NCBI RefSeq assembly: GCF_000244755.1
Contig: NZ_AHOO02000013.1
Span: forward strand, 434,001-498,000
Source: Leptospira licerasiae serovar Varillal str. VAR 010
GTDB taxonomy: Bacteria; Spirochaetota; Leptospiria; Leptospirales; Leptospiraceae
Reading direction: 5' to 3'
Length of the DNA stretch: 64,000 bases
Part shown: piece after piece, positions 42,628-51,540 of the stretch
Numbering within the stretch: position 1 is the first letter of the stretch
How the letters are laid out: each line of letters begins with the position of its first letter
The notes under the pieces: generated by a model
The model's database searches: none
What the model saw: only the letters and a program-made list of their open reading frames with translations
Told to the model about the DNA's origin: nothing
Program-made: the position numbers and the translations under genes

Positions 42628-43380
42628 ATGAATATAGCAATCGTCACAGGAGCAAGTAACGGGATCGGAAAAAATACCGCGATCGAATTAGGTAAAAGAG
42701 GGATCGGAGTGATCTTAACTTATCATTCGGATAGAAAAGGAGCGGAAGATGTTGTAAAGGAAGTGGAGAAGAATGGTGCAAAGGCTGTTTGCCTTAAATT
42801 GGATTTAAGTCAAAAGTCTTCTTTCGAAAGTTTTACCGAACTTGTAAAAAAGAATCTAGAAGAGATTTGGAATAGAAAAACTTTCGATTATTTAGTGAAT
42901 AACGGAGGTATCGGAGGGGGAATGCCTTTCACAGAGATCACGGAAGGATATTTCGATCAGATACTGGACACGAATTTTAAAGGACCTTTCTTTATAACTC
43001 AATATCTTGTCCGATTTATGGAAGATGGCGGGAAAATTGTGAATACGTCCAGCTCATCCAGTCACGGATCTTTTGTAGGATATTCCGCTTATGGAGCTTC
43101 CAAAGCAGCTTTAACTTCTTGGACAAAGTATCTTGCGAAGGAGCTTTCTCCTAGAAGGATCAGAGTGAATGCGGTTTCTCCCGGTCCTACGCACACGAAC
43201 CTTGGAGGTGGTGCCTTTGATAAATATCCGGAATACATCCAACCGTTAGCGGACCAGACTGCTCTGGGAAGAATAGGAAGTCCGGATGATATCGCTAAGG
43301 TGATCGTAAATTTATTGTCCGATGAGTTCTCTTGGGTAACTGCACAAGACCTAGAGGTTTCCGGAGGGTTTTTACTGTAA
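42628..43380 (+). CDS. Short-chain dehydrogenase/reductase
   Basis: A 250-residue NAD(P)-dependent oxidoreductase of the classical SDR type. The cofactor motif TGASNGIGKNTA is near the start, NNGGIGGG replaces the usual NNAG, the catalytic Ser lies in IVNTSSSSSHGS, and the catalytic Tyr/Lys in YSAYGASKAALTSW. Substrate unknown. The ATG at 42628 is used because GGAGG (42618-42622) is correctly spaced; a TTG four codons earlier is not needed. It is divergent from an AraC regulator that probably controls it. Confidence 0.92.
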   Translation: MNIAIVTGASNGIGKNTAIELGKRGIGVILTYHSDRKGAEDVVKEVEKNGAKAVCLKLDLSQKSSFESFTELVKKNLEEIWNRKTFDYLVNNGGIGGGMPFTEITEGYFDQILDTNFKGPFFITQYLVRFMEDGGKIVNTSSSSSHGSFVGYSAYGASKAALTSWTKYLAKELSPRRIRVNAVSPGPTHTNLGGGAFDKYPEYIQPLADQTALGRIGSPDDIAKVIVNLLSDEFSWVTAQDLEVSGGFLL

Positions 43381-43399
43381 GTTATTGTGGAAGTGTTCT

Positions 43400-43415
43400 T
43401 GTAGGAGCTCCTACA
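43400..43415. repeat. 16-bp palindrome TGTAGGAGCTCCTACA
   Basis: A perfect 16-bp palindrome of the TGTnGGAnnTCCnACA family, 20 bases after the dehydrogenase stop. Confidence 0.75.
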
Positions 43416-43501
43416 GAGTTTAGGATTCAGAATATACTTGCTGGTTTGGGTTTTTTGTGATATGGCGGGCTGATTAGAGATTGCCCCGTACCACCGGCGG
43501 C

Positions 43502-43524
43502 CCCCACCCAGAATTTGGGTGGGG
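43502..43524. repeat. GC-rich hairpin CCCCACCC...GGGTGGGG
   Basis: Eight-base perfect stem with a seven-base loop (AGAATTT), within a 231-base gap between the dehydrogenase and mutY. Flanking GGCGGCC and GCACCC could lengthen the stem. No T-tract follows on either strand, so it is more likely part of a repeat than a terminator. Confidence 0.55.
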
Positions 43525-43539
43525 CACCCAAAACAATTT

Positions 43540-43555
43540 TGTAGGAATTCCAACA
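43540..43555. repeat. 16-bp palindrome TGTAGGAATTCCAACA
   Basis: Another copy of the TGTnGGAnnTCCnACA family, with one unpaired position, 57 bases before mutY. Confidence 0.72.
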
Positions 43556-43612
43556 AATCCGCTTCGAAAACTCCTTTTCTCCCTGGAGTAAAAGGCTTGG
43601 ATAGTCAGATAC

Positions 43613-44743
43613 ATGCGCGCAGGTCTGAAACAAAAAGAAGTCGATCTTCCGGCCTACGAATTCGATCCAAAAACGAATTTAAAGCTTAGAAATTGGTTCT
43701 TAAAAGAAAAGAGAGACCTGGCATTTCGAAAGAACAGAACTCCTTATTCGACTTGGGTAAGCGAGATCATGTTGCAACAGACAAGAGTTGCAGCAATGCT
43801 TCCTCTTTACGAAAAGTTTATGCATAGATTTCCAAAACCGGAAGATCTTGCGGTCGCGGAAGAAGAAGAAGTATTTCGTTATTGGCAAGGTCTGGGTTAT
43901 TATTCCAGGGCTAAAAATCTTTTGGCTGGAGTTCAAAAACTCGTGAACGAGTTCGGTGGGAAGTTTCCCAAAAGTTTGGACGATGCTCTTTCTCTTCCTG
44001 GCGTTGGACCTTATACCGCCCGTGCTATTCTTTCTATTTCTTACAATCTACCTTTTGCCGTTTTGGATGGAAACGCGAAAAGAGTTCTTTCTCGTTTAGT
44101 CATGTTCAAAGAGTCGGGACCTAAAGCGGATCCGGCCTTGCAAAAAATTGCCGATTCTTTTTTGAACTTGGAATTTCCGGGAGATCATAACGAGGCAGTG
44201 ATGGAATTGGGTGCCCGCATCTGTATTCCAAAACCTTTATGTAATGAATGTCCTCTTCAGAACGACTGCTTAGCCTATCAAAACGGGGTCCAAGAAAGGA
44301 TTCCGGAGATGGAAAAGAAAAAAAAGGAAATCCCCTTAAATATTCGTTTCTATATCCTAAAAACCGAACAAGGAATATTACTCGTTCGTTATCCGGAGAG
44401 AAGGTTTTTTAAAACGATATATTCTTTACCTTTTTCATTCGAAGGAAAAAATCCTTATGAAGCGGATCCTGTTTTGGATTGGACTTTAAAACCAGCCGAT
44501 CTCGGGATCAAATTTAAACATTCGATCACTCACCATAAGATCCAAGGTTTCGTTTCTGAAACGGGCCTGGATCCAAGAACGGAAAAAAAGATCCTGGAGA
44601 ATTTTCGTAAAATTCGCCCTTCTATAGAGATCAAATACTGTAATTGGAAAAATTTGGAGACGGAGTTCCCTTCTTCCATTGCAAAAAAGATCAAACAGAC
44701 CTTGGCTAAAGACGGAGCAGTCCTGCCGGGGATAGAAAATTAA
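43613..44743 (+). CDS. mutY: A/G-specific adenine glycosylase
   Basis: Removes adenine mispaired with 8-oxoguanine in base-excision repair. The 376 residues contain the catalytic Glu51 in VSEIMLQQTRV, the helix-hairpin-helix LPGVGPYTARAIL with catalytic Asp152 in AVLDGNAKRV, and a C-terminal NUDIX-like domain (ILLVRYPERRFFKTIYSLPF) that senses 8-oxoguanine. The iron-sulfur cysteines are at 204, 210, 213 and 219; the first spacing is five residues (CIPKPLC) rather than the usual six. The ATG at 43613 has no strong ribosome-binding site. The UbiD-type gene follows after 23 bases. Confidence 0.95.
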   Translation: MRAGLKQKEVDLPAYEFDPKTNLKLRNWFLKEKRDLAFRKNRTPYSTWVSEIMLQQTRVAAMLPLYEKFMHRFPKPEDLAVAEEEEVFRYWQGLGYYSRAKNLLAGVQKLVNEFGGKFPKSLDDALSLPGVGPYTARAILSISYNLPFAVLDGNAKRVLSRLVMFKESGPKADPALQKIADSFLNLEFPGDHNEAVMELGARICIPKPLCNECPLQNDCLAYQNGVQERIPEMEKKKKEIPLNIRFYILKTEQGILLVRYPERRFFKTIYSLPFSFEGKNPYEADPVLDWTLKPADLGIKFKHSITHHKIQGFVSETGLDPRTEKKILENFRKIRPSIEIKYCNWKNLETEFPSSIAKKIKQTLAKDGAVLPGIEN

Positions 44744-44766
44744 ACAAATCGCCAAAAGGAAACACT

Positions 44767-46524
44767 ATGAACATTCGATCCACTTCCGAATTCGTAAAAG
44801 AACTTTCAAAAAAAGGAGAACTTTTGGAGATCAAAGAAGAAGTGGACCCTATTCTGGAGATCGCCGAGATCCAAAGAAGGGTAGTTTCCAAAAGAGGGCC
44901 TGCAGTTCTATTCTCGAATGTAAAAGGGTCCAAATTTTCCGTAGCTACTAATCTATACGGCTCGGAGAACCGGATCAAAATAGCGTTCGGAGAAGATCCC
45001 GAAAAGTTTATTCAAAAAATTGCATATACTGCAAAACATCTGATGCCTCCCACTCCTAAAAAAGTCTGGGAAGCAAGGTCTCTTGCCTGGACAGCTTTGA
45101 AAGTCGGATTACGAAAAGTAAGTAAGGCTCCCGTTCTTGATTCCGAGTTACAAAGCACAGAAGAATTGCCTGCCTTAAAATCCTGGCCTAAAGACGCGGG
45201 AAGATTTATCACATTACCGTTGGTCTATACGGAAAGCCCCAAAACCGGAAAAGGAAATTTGGGAATGTATCGCATCCAATTCCACGAGCCAAAACTCACC
45301 GGGATGCATATACAGATCCATAGGGGTGGTGGCTTTCATTATTCGGAAGCGGAAGCAGAGGGTAACGCACTACCTGCACATATTTATGTAGGAGGTCCGC
45401 CTGCGCTTACAATATCGGCAGTGGCCCCGCTTCCGGAAGAGATCAGTGAATTCCTTCTCGCCTCACTTTTATTGGGCGAAAGATTGAAAGTTATAAAAAA
45501 CAAGAAGATCAGCCCACTTCCTATCGTTGCGGATGCGGACTTTGCGTTGATCGGAAAAATCCCTCCTAAGATCAGAAGACCGGAAGGTCCTTTCGGAGAC
45601 CATTATGGATATTATGCTTTAAAACATGATTATCCAGTATTCGAGGTAGATAAAATTTTCGCACGTAAGGATGCGATTTGGCCCGCAACAGTTGTAGGAC
45701 GTCCTCCGCAAGAAGACCACTGGATCGCAGAATATTTACAACATCTGCTATCTCCGATGTTCCCGATCGTGATGCCTCAGGTAAAAGGAATTTGGGCTTA
45801 CGAAGAGTCCGGTGTACATTCCTTGGCGGCAGCTATCGTAAAAGAAAGATACAAAAAAGAAGCATTCATGGGCGCCCTTAGGATATTGGGAGAAGGACAA
45901 CTATCTCTCACTAAATTCCTGATCGTGACCGACCAAGAAGTCCCGTTAATGGATTTTAAAACAACATTCCTTGCGGCTCTGGAAAGATTCCAACCGGAAA
46001 CAGACCTACATATATTCTCTAATATTTCTCAAGACACTCTGGATTATACAGGACCGAAAGTGAATGAAGGAAGTAAGGCTGTTTTATTGGGAGTCGGACC
46101 TAAAACCCAAAAACTGAAACCTAAGATTACTTCAAATATTAAAAATTCTAAATTCAAAAATCCTAAAGTATATTGCCCTGGAGTTTTGGTTGTTTCCGGA
46201 CCGAAATACAGAAAGGGGGATGGGGCCTTAGAGGTACTTCGCAAAGAAGCGATCATTCAAGGATTCTTATTTGTGTTCTTGGTGGATAATTCGGAAGAGG
46301 CCACAAAATCGGATCATGATTTTATCTGGAATGTATTCACAAGATTCGAACCTGCTGCGGATATCTTTGGAGATTCTAAAGTTGTGCGTAATCACATTTC
46401 TTTCCAAGGCCCGATACTTGTGGATTCTAGATTAAAAACTTGGTATCCACCTGTCCTAGAAGAAGACGCTAGGATCTCCAAACAAGTGGAGACTAGATTT
46501 GGTAGACTTTTGGATTCGCTATAG
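44767..46524 (+). CDS. UbiD family decarboxylase
   Basis: A 585-residue protein of the UbiD family, prenylated-FMN-dependent (de)carboxylases of aromatic or unsaturated acids. The pFMN/metal region is seen in YRIQFHEPKLTGMHIQIHRGGGFHY, and the acidic catalytic region in RRPEGPFGDHYGYYAL. Further matches are ARKDAIWPATVVGRPPQEDHWIAEYL and YKKEAFMGALRILGEGQLSLTK. The length is usual for the longer members. Leptospires make menaquinone, so a role in that pathway (as for MqnL-type decarboxylases) is reasonable but not shown; no ubiX gene is in the window. Confidence 0.88.
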   Translation: MNIRSTSEFVKELSKKGELLEIKEEVDPILEIAEIQRRVVSKRGPAVLFSNVKGSKFSVATNLYGSENRIKIAFGEDPEKFIQKIAYTAKHLMPPTPKKVWEARSLAWTALKVGLRKVSKAPVLDSELQSTEELPALKSWPKDAGRFITLPLVYTESPKTGKGNLGMYRIQFHEPKLTGMHIQIHRGGGFHYSEAEAEGNALPAHIYVGGPPALTISAVAPLPEEISEFLLASLLLGERLKVIKNKKISPLPIVADADFALIGKIPPKIRRPEGPFGDHYGYYALKHDYPVFEVDKIFARKDAIWPATVVGRPPQEDHWIAEYLQHLLSPMFPIVMPQVKGIWAYEESGVHSLAAAIVKERYKKEAFMGALRILGEGQLSLTKFLIVTDQEVPLMDFKTTFLAALERFQPETDLHIFSNISQDTLDYTGPKVNEGSKAVLLGVGPKTQKLKPKITSNIKNSKFKNPKVYCPGVLVVSGPKYRKGDGALEVLRKEAIIQGFLFVFLVDNSEEATKSDHDFIWNVFTRFEPAADIFGDSKVVRNHISFQGPILVDSRLKTWYPPVLEEDARISKQVETRFGRLLDSL

Positions 46525-46586
46525 GAACCTGTCCCTTAGGCTTTTGAAGCCTGCTTTACGGACTAGAATTAAATGGAAGAATGGGA

Positions 46587-47546
46587 ATGAAGCGAGTCAT
46601 CGTTACCGGCGGGGCCGGACTGATCGGAAGTAATATAGTAAGACTTCTAAACGAGCAAGGGATTTCGGACATACTTATCGTAGACCATTTAGGTACGAGC
46701 ACCAAATGGAAAAACCTAAGAGGTTTAGAATATACTGATTATTCCGAAAAAGAGGAATTCCTACAAAAAGTCCAAACCACGGATATTTTAAAAGATTATT
46801 CTCATATTTTCCATTTGGGCGCCTGTTCATCCACAACGGAAACGGATGCTTCTTATTTGATCCGAAACAATTACGAATATACGAAGATCTTAGCCGAAGA
46901 GTCTTTACGTAAAAAGATACATTTTTTATACGCTTCTTCGGCAGCTACATACGGAGACGGGCAATTCGGATACGACGATAAGGCTCCGATCCATTCTCTC
47001 AAACCGTTGAATATGTATGGTTACTCAAAACATATGTTCGATCTATACGCATTAAAGAAAGGGTTTTTAGATAAGATCACCGGAGTGAAATACTTCAATA
47101 TTTTCGGATTCGGAGAAGCTCACAAAGAAGATATGAGATCTGTAGTATTAAAAGGATACGAACAGATCTCCTCCGAAGGAAAGTTAAGATTATTCAAGTC
47201 CTATCGTCCCGACTATAAGGATGGGGAGCAAAAGAGAGACTTCCTATACGTAAAAGATGCGGCAAAGATCAGCTTGTATCTTTTAGAAAACCGTAAATTT
47301 GGATTATATAATGTGGGAAGAGGACAAGCTGAGACTTGGAAATCGCTTGCTTCCGCATTATTTAAGGCAATGGGAAAACCGGAGAATATAGAATATATGG
47401 AAATGCCTGAGAGTTTAAAGGCAAAATACCAATACTATACGAAAGCGGAGACCCAAAAACTGATCTCAAGCGGTTATAAAGAAGGATTTACCGATCTGGA
47501 AACTGCGATTGCGGATTACGTGAATTTGCTGAGAAAGGAAGAATAG
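46587..47546 (+). CDS. hldD: ADP-L-glycero-D-manno-heptose 6-epimerase
   Basis: Converts ADP-D-glycero-D-manno-heptose into the L-form for the inner core of lipopolysaccharide. The extended SDR protein shows VTGGAGLIGSNIVRLLN for NADP binding, LGACSSTTETDASY, the active-site SSAATYGDG and YGYSKHMFDLYAL (Tyr-x3-Lys), and KYFNIFGFGEAHKEDMRS. The 319 residues are close to the E. coli enzyme. Of two in-frame ATGs, the second (46587) is preferred because GGAAGA then stands six bases upstream rather than touching the start. No other heptose genes are nearby. Confidence 0.93.
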   Translation: MKRVIVTGGAGLIGSNIVRLLNEQGISDILIVDHLGTSTKWKNLRGLEYTDYSEKEEFLQKVQTTDILKDYSHIFHLGACSSTTETDASYLIRNNYEYTKILAEESLRKKIHFLYASSAATYGDGQFGYDDKAPIHSLKPLNMYGYSKHMFDLYALKKGFLDKITGVKYFNIFGFGEAHKEDMRSVVLKGYEQISSEGKLRLFKSYRPDYKDGEQKRDFLYVKDAAKISLYLLENRKFGLYNVGRGQAETWKSLASALFKAMGKPENIEYMEMPESLKAKYQYYTKAETQKLISSGYKEGFTDLETAIADYVNLLRKEE

Positions 47547-47551
47547 TCAAA

Positions 47552-47569
47552 GGGGTCCATTTGAACCCC
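47552..47569. terminator. Short hairpin between convergent genes
   Basis: GGGGT at 47552-47556 pairs with ACCCC at 47565-47569 across a short loop. No T-tract follows on the plus strand. It lies between the convergent hldD and ArsR genes and may serve either. Confidence 0.4.
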
Positions 47570-47582
47570 CCACAGCTATTAA

Positions 47583-47885
47583 TTACTTAGAAAAGATCTG
47601 AAGTAAAGATTTTGCGAATGCTTTGAATTTTGCGTCTTTGATGGAGTAGAATACTTGGTTGGAAACTTTTTTGCTTCCTAGGTATCCTGCTTCTTTCATT
47701 TTGCTTAAGTGTTGAGATGCAGCTGATTGGCTGATACCAAGTGCGTCTACAAGTTCTCCAACGCTATGTTCTTTTCTAGAAAGATGGAGAAGGATTTTTA
47801 ATCTGTCAGGATGAGCTACTGCTTTAAGTCCGCGGATGGTAGAATCCAGATGAGTTTTTTTAATTTCTAACTTTTGGGCTGCCAT
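47583..47885 (-). CDS. ArsR family transcriptional regulator
   Basis: A 100-residue winged helix-turn-helix repressor. The fold is visible in LKAVAHPDRLKILLHLSRKE, VGELVDALGISQSAASQHLSKMKEAGYLGSKK (recognition helix SQSAASQHLSKM) and a wing ending in VFYSIKD. The metal-binding ELCVCDL motif of arsenite sensors is absent: the corresponding stretch is SVGELVDAL. It may respond to another signal, such as redox or nothing known. Convergent with hldD. The 443 bases upstream hold AT-rich repeats that could include its own operator. Confidence 0.9.
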   Translation of the reverse strand: MAAQKLEIKKTHLDSTIRGLKAVAHPDRLKILLHLSRKEHSVGELVDALGISQSAASQHLSKMKEAGYLGSKKVSNQVFYSIKDAKFKAFAKSLLQIFSK

Positions 47886-48324
47886 AATCTGCCTTCTGTT
47901 GTATTTGAATCCACTCTAACATAACCTTTGAAATTTACAAGGATTTCCGAAAAGTATCTCTATTTTTTGTAAAATTATAAATCATGTAAATTATGATATA
48001 ATTATGTAAATAAAATGGAAAATAATTTATTACCAATTGTAGAAGTAATAACCTCAAAGCTTACATATATTGAATATTATAACTTTCAATCCTTCGAATA
48101 TTAGAACCCTCTTACGTTTAGAAGATCCCAAAAACTCAATATTCTAATTTAACAATAAACTAAATATGTACTATTATAAACTTCGAATTTGCCGGAATTC
48201 TAATTCAAGAAAACGTTTTGAAGTGTGGGCCTAACTAAGATAGGCGAAACGGGATTATTAAAGGCAAAAGTGTGGAAGAATTAAGGAAAACTAATGGACT
48301 GAAGAAGGGAATAAAAGGAACAAA
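47886..48324. other. AT-rich non-coding region upstream of the ArsR gene
   Basis: No credible gene. Around 47973-48011 there is an imperfect inverted repeat, AATTATAAATCAT with ATGATATAATT, and the word ATGTAAAT is repeated 20 bases apart (47984 and 48004), a layout seen in operators bound by dimers. The rest is AT-rich with no clear signal. Confidence 0.45.
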
Positions 48325-48343
48325 GGGGTCAAATTTTGACCCC
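48310..48343 (-). terminator. Rho-independent terminator of the FabG-like gene
   Basis: GGGGTCAAA at 48325-48333 pairs with TTTGACCCC at 48335-48343. On the minus strand the hairpin is followed by TTTGTTCCTTTT. The stem includes the stop codon of the dehydrogenase gene (48329-48331), so coding and termination signals overlap. Confidence 0.72.
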
Positions 48344-49099
48344 TCCGGAAATTTCCAAAACGACTCCGTCTACCAGATCGTTTTGGGCGATGAATACCGC
48401 AGTACTTGCAATTTCATCCGGTCTACCCAATCTACCGATCGGGATAAGAGCTTCCCATTTTTTGAGAGCTTCCGGATTCATGTCTTTCATTACCATTTCA
48501 GTAGCGATAAAACCGGGCGCTATACCTGCGACCCTGATACCGTAACGGCTAAGTTCCTTGGCCCATAACTTGGTCATGGCTGCGACACCCGCTTTTGCTG
48601 CGGAATAGTTGGTTTGACCAGGGTTACCATGCATAGAAACGGAAGCGATAGGGATGATTACCCCTTTTGTACCGTTATTTACCATTTGGACCGCCGCTTC
48701 TCTACCTGTTAAGAAAACTCCAGTCAGGTTAACGTCGATCACCGCCTGCCATTCTGCTAAAGACATCTTGGAGGCTACTTTACCGGTTTGTTTATCAGCT
48801 TTTATTAAGAGACCGTCTCTCAATATCCCTGCGTTCAAAACTGCGATATCTACCGATCCGAAAGCGGAAACGGCTTGTTCCATCAGCTCTACGGCGTCTT
48901 TTTCCTTAGAAACGTCTGTCGGAACTGCGATTACCTTTGCGCCTAATGCTTCGATCTCTTTTTTAGCACCGGCAAGTTTGTCAGCGGAGATGTCCGATAG
49001 AACGATATTGGCTCCCAATTTCGCAAAATGAAGGGCCATTTCTTTGCCTAAACCTCCGGCGGAACCGGTGATTACGGCAGTTTTATTTGTGATTTCCAA
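48329..49099 (-). CDS. FabG-like short-chain dehydrogenase (3-oxoacyl-ACP or acetoacetyl-CoA reductase type)
   Basis: A 256-residue NADP-dependent SDR. The cofactor motif [13 protein letters not shown] is near the start, [12 protein letters not shown] follows the NAG motif, the catalytic Ser is in [13 protein letters not shown] and the Tyr/Lys in [15 protein letters not shown]. The C-terminus SGGVKI is usual. It is closer in layout to beta-ketoacyl reductases than to sugar SDRs, but the substrate is not fixed by sequence. Its first codons overlap the end of the upstream HATPase gene by 17 bases, so they are cotranslated. Confidence 0.88.
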   Translation of the reverse strand: MEITNKTAVITGSAGGLGKEMALHFAKLGANIVLSDISADKLAGAKKEIEALGAKVIAVPTDVSKEKDAVELMEQAVSAFGSVDIAVLNAGILRDGLLIKADKQTGKVASKMSLAEWQAVIDVNLTGVFLTGREAAVQMVNNGTKGVIIPIASVSMHGNPGQTNYSAAKAGVAAMTKLWAKELSRYGIRVAGIAPGFIATEMVMKDMNPEALKKWEALIPIGRLGRPDEIASTAVFIAQNDLVDGVVLEISGGVKI

Positions 49100-49787
49100 C
49101 TTGGTTGATTTCCTTACTTCTAATGGTTACGTAATTGTCGGTGAAAGGGATCTCTACCCTGGCGACGGTTTCAGCGGCGCTGGTTTGGATCCTGAATAAC
49201 TTCGGATCAATATTCTCACTTTTGAGAAGGATCATGATAAGGGCGATCCCAAGACCGGCCCCCTCGGTATTGTCCATATTATCCATATAGAACTCGGCGA
49301 TATCGTTGTATTCCATCGCCTTTTTCATCTTCTCCCGCATACGAGATTCTTCGATCTCGATCACTGGGGTGTTATTCACGACTTCGACCACTAGACCATC
49401 AGTGGTATAGGTGACCGAAATTTTGACAAACACGCCTCTGGCAAGACAACGTTTACCGTATTCGTCGGCCATTTTTTCGGAGAAGTTCTCTTTGAATTGG
49501 GCCAGACCTTGGTCGTAATGTTCATGATTTCGGATGTCCAAACCTAGATCTTCGAAGAAAACCCTTTTTTGGTTGGCCTTTACTCCATTGATCGCCATTT
49601 CTTTGGTGATCGTATACAACATCTCGATGTATCTAGTTTGGCCTAATTTTTCCAGAACTTCCGTAAGAATACGTAGAACGTATTTTTCCAATTTGGAGTT
49701 CATTCTGGAAGATTGAACGGAGATGCGGGAGCGGTTGAGGATGTATTCGGAGAGCTGGGCGTCTAAATGTTTGAAACTTTTTGCCAT
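49083..49787 (-). CDS. Histidine-kinase-like ATPase domain protein
   Basis: A 234-residue protein with a GHKL-type ATPase domain. The N-box-like helix is [21 protein letters not shown], and the G-box [18 protein letters not shown] with a Gly-x-Gly-x-Gly pattern lies near residue 180; the intervening [19 protein letters not shown] provides the ATP-lid strand. There is no phospho-acceptor His domain, receiver or membrane helix, so it may be an anti-sigma-type kinase or a regulatory ATPase. It overlaps the FabG-like gene by 17 bases. The function of the pairing is unknown. Confidence 0.7.
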   Translation of the reverse strand: MAKSFKHLDAQLSEYILNRSRISVQSSRMNSKLEKYVLRILTEVLEKLGQTRYIEMLYTITKEMAINGVKANQKRVFFEDLGLDIRNHEHYDQGLAQFKENFSEKMADEYGKRCLARGVFVKISVTYTTDGLVVEVVNNTPVIEIEESRMREKMKKAMEYNDIAEFYMDNMDNTEGAGLGIALIMILLKSENIDPKLFRIQTSAAETVARVEIPFTDNYVTIRSKEINQVGNHK

Positions 49788-50408
49788 GCTCGTTTAGTCC
49801 TCTGCGGGGAAAAATCGATACCCAGTGTTTCCCCTAGGACGAATCATGCAATCAAAAATCGGAGCCTCCCAGATCTCAAAAAGGATACAAACGGTTCGGT
49901 GGGTCGTGTCCGATCCACCGAACTTTGTCCAGATCGGACCAAACTTTTACCTTATCGAGGTCCCATAGGGAGGGAAGATATCCGCAGTGAAAGCGGAGTG
50001 TCGCACAAGGCATGCAAGTGTTTTGTTTGAATACTATAAAAGATCTGGAGTTTTATACCTTGGCTCGATCTTTCGCGGATTGTAGGAAAGGGATCTAATT
50101 CTCTATTTTACTTTCGAATTCCTGAGAAATAATTCATCGGCGCAAAAGGGGTCTAGAGAGACTGTTATTCATCGTAGAACAAACTTTTTCTTGGGTATCG
50201 ATCCAGGTTCATAAATAAAAATTCAAGTTAGTCGTATAATTCCTTGTTGATCCGTAAATAGAATTCAGATTTTTAAATTTTTTATAAATTATAATATTAT
50301 TTATAATTAACATTCTATATTTAAGAATGGAAATATTTTAGCCTAAAGCGAACGGTTTCGTTTATACTGAAATACAGTCAGAATTACTTAATTTAAAAGG
50401 AAAACCCG
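49788..50408. other. 621-base intergenic region with structured part
   Basis: No credible gene. The first half is structured: GTTCGGTGGGTCG (49894-49906) pairs with CGATCCACCGAAC (49911-49923) with one G-T pair, and CCGC with GCGG at about 49981-49995. The second half is AT-rich. The ATG at 50409 has AAGGAAAA upstream. It separates two divergently transcribed genes. Confidence 0.5.
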
Positions 50409-51392
50409 ATGAAATTAAAAAAAATCTATCTTGGGAAATTTGCTCTATTACTTTTTCTTTGTAATATATCGTTACAAGCGCAAACTGTACCATATAATCT
50501 TAATAATCCGGTTCGAATCAGACCGTTCGGCGATTCGATTACGTACGGAGTACAATTTGCCTACGGCTTTCCGTTTTGTTACGTAAGCGCTGTTAATCAG
50601 TTTATTTGCTCCCCGCCGATCGCCATAGGAGGAGGATATCGTGGCTGGATGGCAGTCTTCTCCTTTAATAACGATGGAATAGTATTTAGTACGGAAGGAT
50701 ACCAAGCAGGAGGATCTAATATAAGCCAATGGGAATCGTTTACCCAGATGCATGACGGTTATCCTGGTTGGACGACTGCTGATTTGATACCGATTGCTGG
50801 TCTGCCAAGCTTCTCCGACATCACGTTAGTACATGCCGGAACGAACGATATGTGGCCGATCCTAAAAATTGCAAATCCCACGGATGCTCAAATCGATCAA
50901 ATTGCGTCTACTGCCGGAGCTAATCTTTTCCTTTTGCTCAATCAATTGCTTGTGAATAACCCGAAGGCATATATATTTGTGGCAAAAATTATCCAGGTTT
51001 CGGCGCCCCAAGCTTCTTATTTCAATTTCGACTATAACACTGTTAATAAAGTCATCTTTAAGTATAATAATTATATTTCGAATAATTGGATAAATGTTCC
51101 CCCTGCCAATCGAGCAAGGATGGCTCTTGTGGATATGTCCCAATTATTACAGCAAGGATCTGACTATTCAGGGGATGGAGTACATCCGAATGCGTCCGGT
51201 TATATGAAGATTGCTTGCACATGGATCCGGGCGATCAAAGGGAAACAACCTAATTTGCAGGAGCCTTGCGCAGGTGTTGCGGATGCAAAATCGATCCAGA
51301 AAATGACTCCGTCGGAAAGTGAAACAAAACAAATGACCCTGCCAAAGGAACAGTTTCAAAAGATGCTCCAGGGAAAGTTGCGCCCTCAGTGA
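50409..51392 (+). CDS. Secreted SGNH/GDSL hydrolase
   Basis: A 327-residue exported esterase-like protein. The signal peptide (MKLKKIYLGKFALLLFLCNISLQAQ) is followed by the SGNH blocks: IRPFGDSITYGVQ with the nucleophile Ser about residue 43, an oxyanion segment, LVHAGTNDMWP (block III) and DGVHPNASGYMKIA (Asp and His). It lacks a membrane anchor, unlike the two SGNH proteins at 11-15 kb, so it should act in the periplasm or outside the cell. The last 40 residues are Lys/Glu/Gln-rich and appear disordered. Substrate unknown. A strong hairpin follows the gene. Confidence 0.9.
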   Translation: MKLKKIYLGKFALLLFLCNISLQAQTVPYNLNNPVRIRPFGDSITYGVQFAYGFPFCYVSAVNQFICSPPIAIGGGYRGWMAVFSFNNDGIVFSTEGYQAGGSNISQWESFTQMHDGYPGWTTADLIPIAGLPSFSDITLVHAGTNDMWPILKIANPTDAQIDQIASTAGANLFLLLNQLLVNNPKAYIFVAKIIQVSAPQASYFNFDYNTVNKVIFKYNNYISNNWINVPPANRARMALVDMSQLLQQGSDYSGDGVHPNASGYMKIACTWIRAIKGKQPNLQEPCAGVADAKSIQKMTPSESETKQMTLPKEQFQKMLQGKLRPQ

Positions 51393-51400
51393 AATCAATT

Positions 51401-51430
51401 TTCCTTCTCTCCCAAAAAGGAGAGAAGGAA
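51401..51430 (+). terminator. Twelve-base perfect hairpin after the SGNH gene
   Basis: TTCCTTCTCTCC at 51401-51412 pairs with GGAGAGAAGGAA at 51419-51430 across CAAAAA. It begins eight bases after the stop. No run of T follows on the plus strand, so it is terminator-like rather than a textbook example. Confidence 0.55.
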
Positions 51431-51540
51431 GAAGAAACCGAAAAGCTAAATTCGTATATTTTTAAGAAATACTATACAAAAAAATAGTTTACATAAATAG
51501 ATAAATATTCGATTAGTATATTGTTGTCAGGAGAAAAACC

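Noticed and set aside
48272..48568. Plus-strand ORF of 98 residues
   Set aside because: Mostly antisense to the FabG-like gene, with no ribosome-binding site and no recognisable domain.
49767..50030. Plus-strand ORF of 87 residues in the intergenic region
   Set aside because: Low-complexity, basic and antisense at its start; the region looks structured rather than coding.
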